NCBI GenBank assembly: GCA_017590115.1
Contig: JAGGNK010013670.1
Coordinates: forward strand, 372,001 to 436,000
From: Montifringilla adamsi
Lineage: Eukaryota; Chordata; Aves; Passeriformes; Passeridae
Length of the DNA stretch: 64,000 nt
Direction of reading: 5' to 3'
In this document: positions 58,701 through 64,000 of the stretch, in pieces
Position numbering within the stretch: the first letter of the stretch is position 1
Layout of the letters: every line of letters starts with the position of its first letter
Translations under genes and position numbers: made by a program
Notes under the pieces: generated by a model
The model's database searches: none
What the model saw: the letters and a program-made list of their open reading frames with translations, nothing else
Told to the model about the DNA's origin: nothing

Positions 58701-60839
58701 CTCTTCAGTGCCGTTTGAACTGTTTACAGACCGAGTTAACGATTACAGGCAATGTGTACCTTGGCTGCTGCCCAAAATTCTTACCCACCCGTCAGATATT
58801 ATCAAAGAGCCCTTCACTGCTGGTCTGGAGTCCTTCCAAAGCACAGCGCTGAAATGCTGGCGTAGAGGAGGGGCCTTGGGCGCTCCGTCATGAAACCAAA
58901 GCTAGAAAGACACAGATCTGCTCCAGAGAAGTGTCCTGGGGTCTGGGTGCCAAGTCACGTAGAGACACAGGAAGGCCCAAGGGCTCCCTGAAGCCCCCAT
59001 GCCAAGGGCCGCACGCAGGTGGGCCGTTCCCTGCAGGACATTGGCCACAGCTTTGCTGTGCTGCCTTCCAGCCTTTCATAGAGGACACCACACAATCCAC
59101 GAGCTCTGGCTGTCCAGGCTTCCCCCCCTGCATGAGGTCACTGCCATCCATACTTGGTTCTTTACACATAGCCTGGGTGGTTGGCTTAATGCTGGTGGTT
59201 ACACAGCTTAAAGCACCTCCTGCCAAAAGCATTTTCAATACCCTCATGCCTAAGAGTGAGCACAAGAACAAACCAGGTGGTGAGAGATTAGATAAAATCA
59301 CTTCCATTGTTGTTTGTAGATGGAGAAATGCAGGCGTAGGTATAAGGTCTGGCAAGATTTGGGCTCGAAAACAAACCCCAGCTCTCTGGGGCAAATTGCA
59401 CCAGATCTGGAAATCCCATTGAAATGAAAGGATGAAATAAAGAACTGGCAAGCTGCTCTAATTACAGCTGAGTAACACAGAGCCACATTCAAGCAGCACT
59501 GAGGCTGCAGAGCAAACTCTGCTTCTGAGCAGGAAATCCTGCAGCTGCAGAGGAGGGTCTGTCCTACCCACAGTCCTTCATCCACAGCCACCTGGCAAGG
59601 CTCAGCGAGTGCAGAAGTTAATCTCTGCACCATGCTCTGCCCTGGAAGGTCCTATCAGAAGTAACTTCCTAAATACAACTAGAAAAAAAATTAAGACTTC
59701 CATTTCAGATAGTAACGTGTCTCATGGCCCACCAGTCTCCCTCACCACCAAACTTCAGCCTGTGAAATGCTATTTAATGCTGTTCATGTGCAGACTGTGC
59801 CATTGTGGCTTCAAGGTATCACCAAACCATTGTCTAAAAAAGTGCTGCTTTAGTCCATCCCAGAGTTCCAAACTCCCAGCTACACCAGCAGCAGGAACTG
59901 ATGCATCCCATGCCTACCGAGAGCCTGCACTGTACTGGTTTGCCATCATCCCAAAGCTTGTGGTACAAAATGCCAGGTGACAAAACTATGAAACTTCAAT
60001 TAAAATGTTGCCTCTGCACTCCTAAAACAAGCTATTTTGTCCTGCACAAAAAAATGCAAACCCATCTCTTTCACTGGCTGACAAGAGATGGAGTTTCCAA
60101 GGGATGCTTTCCAGAGAAGGGCTGATGTCTTCACTCCATGCCAGCTCTGTCTTGAAATATGTTTTATATCAGCATGTCCTGGGCACAAGAACAAAGACTG
60201 AGCAGCTAAAGGAATAAGTTATTTGCTTTTCAATCTCACTCTGCACTGGCTTCCTGCTGCTTTATTGCTCAGATGTAGTTTTCTGTAGCATGGATGAGCA
60301 AGTGTCTGGTGGAGGACATGAGTGTCTCTTGCTGGACATTGTTGTATTCCCAGAAGACAGAAATGGAGATGCAAATACATTTGCTGTGATTTGATTCAAT
60401 GAAACTTGCTGGTACAGTGCAGTACATGACAAAAATTGGTTCCTCCTACGCTTACTTGCTAAGACATGAGTTCAGGCCCTCTGGGATCTGCAATTCCCTG
60501 GCTGCTATCGATGACATCATTGACATCTAAGGAGCTGCAGGAATGCCGAGAATGCAGCTCCGGGCTCCTGGGGATGCTGAGCTCATCTGCTGCTGCAGGA
60601 GGCACCAAAGGTGGGGTGCCTGGGTTGCACTCCTGCCTCACTTCCAACCTACACTCACTGCTCTTCCTGAGGCACACAACAACTGGGCTGCACCAGTTTA
60701 AACAGCAGAAGTGAAATTGCTTGAAAATTTCTTTCACTGTCATCTTCAGATGCTGACCACAAACCAGAATTTCAGCATAGGTCCATGGGATCAGACCCAA
60801 AATTGACATAAGCCTGTGACCTGGGCAGGAACTGATGCC

Positions 60840-61040
60840 CAGGAAGTTCCACCTGAATATGATGCAGAACTTCTTCCCTGGGCAGTGCCCGAGCCTTGAA
60901 TAGGCTGTCCTGAGAGGGGATGGAAATATTCCAGACCCATTTAGACACAATCCTGTGCCCTGTGCTCTGGGATAACCCTGCTGAGCAGGGAGGTGGGACC
61001 AGGTATCCCCTTCCAGCCTGACCATTCTGGGATTCTGTGA
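60840..61040 (+). mobile_element. CR1 3' fragment
   Basis: 'gaagttccacctgaatatga', 'gcagaacttcttccctgggc', 'tatccccttccagcctgacc' and 'attctgggattctgtga' are CR1 3' sequence of a subfamily with a shorter end. Confidence 0.85.
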
Positions 61041-61352
61041 CCTATCGCAGGCCAACAGAGGCCACTTGGTGCTCCACTTGGGATATCTTCCCAGCATTAC
61101 TGGAGTTACTGATCTGGGAGTTGTAACCAGAGCCAGCTGGTGAACAGCCTGAAGGATTTAAAAAACACACCTTATTTCCTTTTAGCCCGTTTATACTTGT
61201 TCCACAACATTCCCTGCAATTGATCTCAACAAAGGATTTCAGAGAAGTCAATAAAATACTCTTTCTTGGACTGAAGGTAATTTCACAGGAGACTTCCAAA
61301 AGTGAACACTGTTACCATCCTTGCTGCATCCTGGGGGACTCCAGCCACTGAA

Positions 61353-61462
61353 GATCACAGAAACCCAGAATTGTTTGGGTTGGAAGGGACCTTGGAGACC
61401 ACCTCATTCCACCCCCTACCATGGGCAGGGACACCTTCCACTAGACCAGGTGGCTCCACAGT
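61353..61462 (-). mobile_element. CR1 fragment
   Basis: 'aacccagaattgtttgggtt', 'ggaagggaccttggagacca' and 'gacaccttccactagaccag' are reverse-complement CR1 3' sequence. Confidence 0.93.
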
Positions 61463-63707
61463 GTCAGAGACACTCAAAGAGCTGAGCTGGAACACTGGAA
61501 GGAGATTGAAGCATGAAACTCCTCCCTTAGTTTCAGCCTGCTGGGAGCCCCTGGAGACTCCAGCATTCATCACCAAAGGGCAAATTTCCACGTGGAGGTT
61601 CTTAGGGACAGGGATGACAGAAGTCTTGCCCCAGGACTCAAGAGACTGAGGCCAAAAATATGGAGAAATTTCCGTTTTCAGGCATCTCTGCTGCCGTGTC
61701 CAGAGCAGCACAGAGCAGTGAACACAGGATGAAGGACAAACAGGGTGAAATAACTTCCCTGCTCAACAGAGTGAGATCCAGTGGATGCTCTACCCACTGT
61801 CTTCATTCAAGGGCCCCAATAATTTGATCAAACATTCCTTTGAAATGACTGAGCTATACCAGCTGTTTTACTCCAAGGAATGGGAAGGGAGCCACTCACA
61901 GCCCATTTGTTTGGGGCAGCGAAAGGAGATGAGCTGTGACATCGCTTTCACTGGAGCATCCAGACCTTGCCATCCTGGATCTCTGCGAGAGGGGACAGAG
62001 GAGGACGAGTGCCGGGATAATGAGGACATCTGGAGCCACAGTACATCAGACTAAAGAATTTCAGAAAGGAGAAAGTCCTCCTGGTTACTGGAGGGAGGTC
62101 TCCTGCCCTCATCCCTGGTTCCTGCAGAGGAGACGTGATGGATGGAGTCTCCATTGGCACCTGCCAGTTGTGCTTTTTTCTGCTTTTTTCTTAACAATGA
62201 CACTGGCCCCTCCCAGACAAAGACCACTGGGAGAGTCAAGCACTGCCTGAAGCTTCTGCTTTGGCTGCCCAGCACTGAAACTCTACTTTGTGTAATGAGC
62301 CATGAACACCTTGAGTCCACTCATGCAGACTCTAGTTCCTGGGCTCCACTGCCTTTTCTCCTGGTTCTGCAGGGTGGAGGTGGTTGTTGCAATCACAGAT
62401 TCTCCGTCTCTGTCTGCTGCTTTTCATCTTGTGGTGCTCCCACTCCCAAGGCAGGATGGCTGAGGAGGGTTTACTGCACAGCCATGCTGGAAGCACGGGG
62501 AAGAGCTTCTTGGTATAGTATCTCACCCCTCTATGCCATAAAACCTCCATACTCTTGCCCTGATGGCCTGGGAAAATGGCAGGTGGCCATCTCCCAGGGA
62601 AGGAGAGAGTTTGTTGTGCTGGATCCCATGTCCAGAGCCATGCCAGGTCCACACAACGTGGATTTGCAGCTCTCTGCAGAGAGCACACTCTGTACAGCTG
62701 TGCCTTGTTGGCACCACGGGGAACCTGCTGGTGTCTGCTCACGACTCTGCAAACTCTGCAAGGGACAATCTTGCGTTACAGCTCAGTTGATTTCTCCATT
62801 GGTCCAATGCAGTTACTTTTCCCACCAATATTCCCTAAAGTCACACTGAACAATGTGCATTTTCACGGCCCAGTACACTGAGCCCTTGGTTCCCTCATGC
62901 AACTGGCATCCCTGTTACAGGGGAAGGACAAAAAGCCATTGTAGCCAAAACCTTAAGAGTCCCAATGGTTTCTGTGGTATTCAGATTCAGTGCAGCACTC
63001 GAGAACACAGGGATAAATCATTAACAAGTCATTATTGTTCACAGGTATTTTTGGCAGGAAACCACTGAGGTCAACTTGGACAAACTGCTGTGGGGTAGTG
63101 GGGGTGGCATTCTTCCTGCAGCAGCATTAAAATCCTCCTCTAATACCAAAAAATAGGCTGGAAGTGACCTTCCTTGCTGAATCTAATCCAGACAGAGAGT
63201 GGCACAGTCCCTCCTTCCCACTCTTCTTGGCCTGAGCTCTCTCCAGCTCTGTGACCAATCCCTCACTGCTCTCTGACAGCGCTGCTCGTCACAGCTCCCC
63301 TCGCAGTGTGGGCAGCCTGACAGCCCAAACACCACTGCTCATGTACCAACCCCAGGATCTCCCAGCTCTCATCAATCACTTCTGCTACTGGGAGTGGGGA
63401 ATTCCCAAACACTGCTGCTTCTTCCAGAGATCCATCCAAGGATGGTTGTTTCTCATGCTTTGGAAACCTGCACAGATGCTGCTTCTGTACAACTGTATCA
63501 AATTCCCTCATCGCCAGCCAAACTCATCGGCTCAGTGGGCAATGGGCAGATGAATCCATGTGCCATCTGCTCCTGGGCTATCAGCACTGGCAGCAAACAT
63601 TGAGAGTTATCTCCATGGTTAATATCCTGGAGGCTGTCCATCCTCACACCTCCCAGTCCCATCAGACACTCCAGCTTCCAAGGAAAACTGTTCTTTCTTG
63701 TTGTCAT

Positions 63708-63747
63708 CCAGTGGGGTCAGTGGCCAGCTGACCACTGACCCCACTGG
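63708..63747. repeat. Perfect 16-bp inverted repeat
   Basis: ccagtggggtcagtgg (63,708-63,723) is followed after an 8-base spacer by its exact reverse complement (63,732-63,747). The flanks are not complementary and no duplicated target site is apparent. Confidence 0.9.
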
Positions 63748-64000
63748 TATTTAGTTGCTATAAATCAAGTGCCACAGGACACTTCCAGAGCACCATGATT
63801 GGCAATTCCTCCAAATATGGGGATGTGGTCGGTTTAGAATTAAGCAACCAAGCAATTTGGATACAAACAGCTTAAAAGCTGTTGTGTTGGTCAGTGTGAG
63901 TTCCTGCCTGGCAGATACAACACTAACATGGGGCTCCTTTTAAAGACCTAAAAAATCTTCTAGCAGGTGCCATGGATTCAGCTCAGCTGCTCAGGCAGTT

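Larger units (their letters stand above)
49540..64000. other. RNF43: Probable long 5' intron of RNF43
   Basis: No coding exon recognised on either strand. The exon encoding the signal peptide and the start of the PA domain was searched for by eye and not found. In human, that exon lies tens of kilobases upstream, so this stretch fits a single long intron continuing beyond the window. It holds many CR1 fragments, listed separately. Confidence 0.55.

Overview
The window is vertebrate genomic DNA, almost certainly from a bird. Many 3'-end fragments of CR1-type LINEs lie in both orientations (recurring 'gcagcctgggacagtggaa' and 'ccaaaccatt' phrases). Genes have short GC-rich first exons and GT-AG introns, and the order pre-miR-142, SUPT4H1, RNF43, all on the minus strand, matches the mammalian 17q22 block that I recall mapping to avian chromosome 19. 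Species or order cannot be fixed from the sequence.

Layout: 1-10,060 has no recognisable gene. A CpG island at about 10.0-10.9 kb carries a possible minus-strand first exon (splice donor at 10,073; by synteny a candidate for the TSPOAP1 5' end, unproven), edged by a 21-bp minisatellite. 11.2-16.4 kb is non-coding and holds a short telomere-like repeat at 12.9 kb. The pre-miR-142 hairpin is at 16,410-16,497 (minus) and is very clear, followed upstream by a decayed GC-rich tandem array (16.74-17.48 kb). CpG-rich blocks at 20.9-21.2, 21.8-22.3 and 24.6-25.3 kb look like promoters without visible coding exons.

SUPT4H1 (transcription elongation factor SPT4) is complete in five exons, 30,024 down to 27,879, giving a 120-residue protein; a CpG island covers its start. 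RNF43 (Wnt-antagonist transmembrane E3 ligase) occupies 49.5 kb down to about 39.3 kb: seven securely read coding exons cover most of the extracellular PA domain, the membrane segment, the split RING-H2 finger and the long C-terminal tail. A final short exon is tentative, and the signal-peptide exon was not found, so it probably lies beyond 64 kb. The rest (49.6-64 kb) would then be the long 5' intron of RNF43, rich in CR1 fragments.

The genes act separately: miR-142 is a blood-lineage microRNA, SPT4 partners SPT5 in RNA polymerase II elongation, and RNF43 removes Frizzled receptors from the cell surface. No new multi-gene system was seen. The most interesting leftovers are candidate TCF/LEF sites in RNF43 introns, several unexplained repeats and inverted repeats, and the lineage differences in miR-142 and SUPT4H1.
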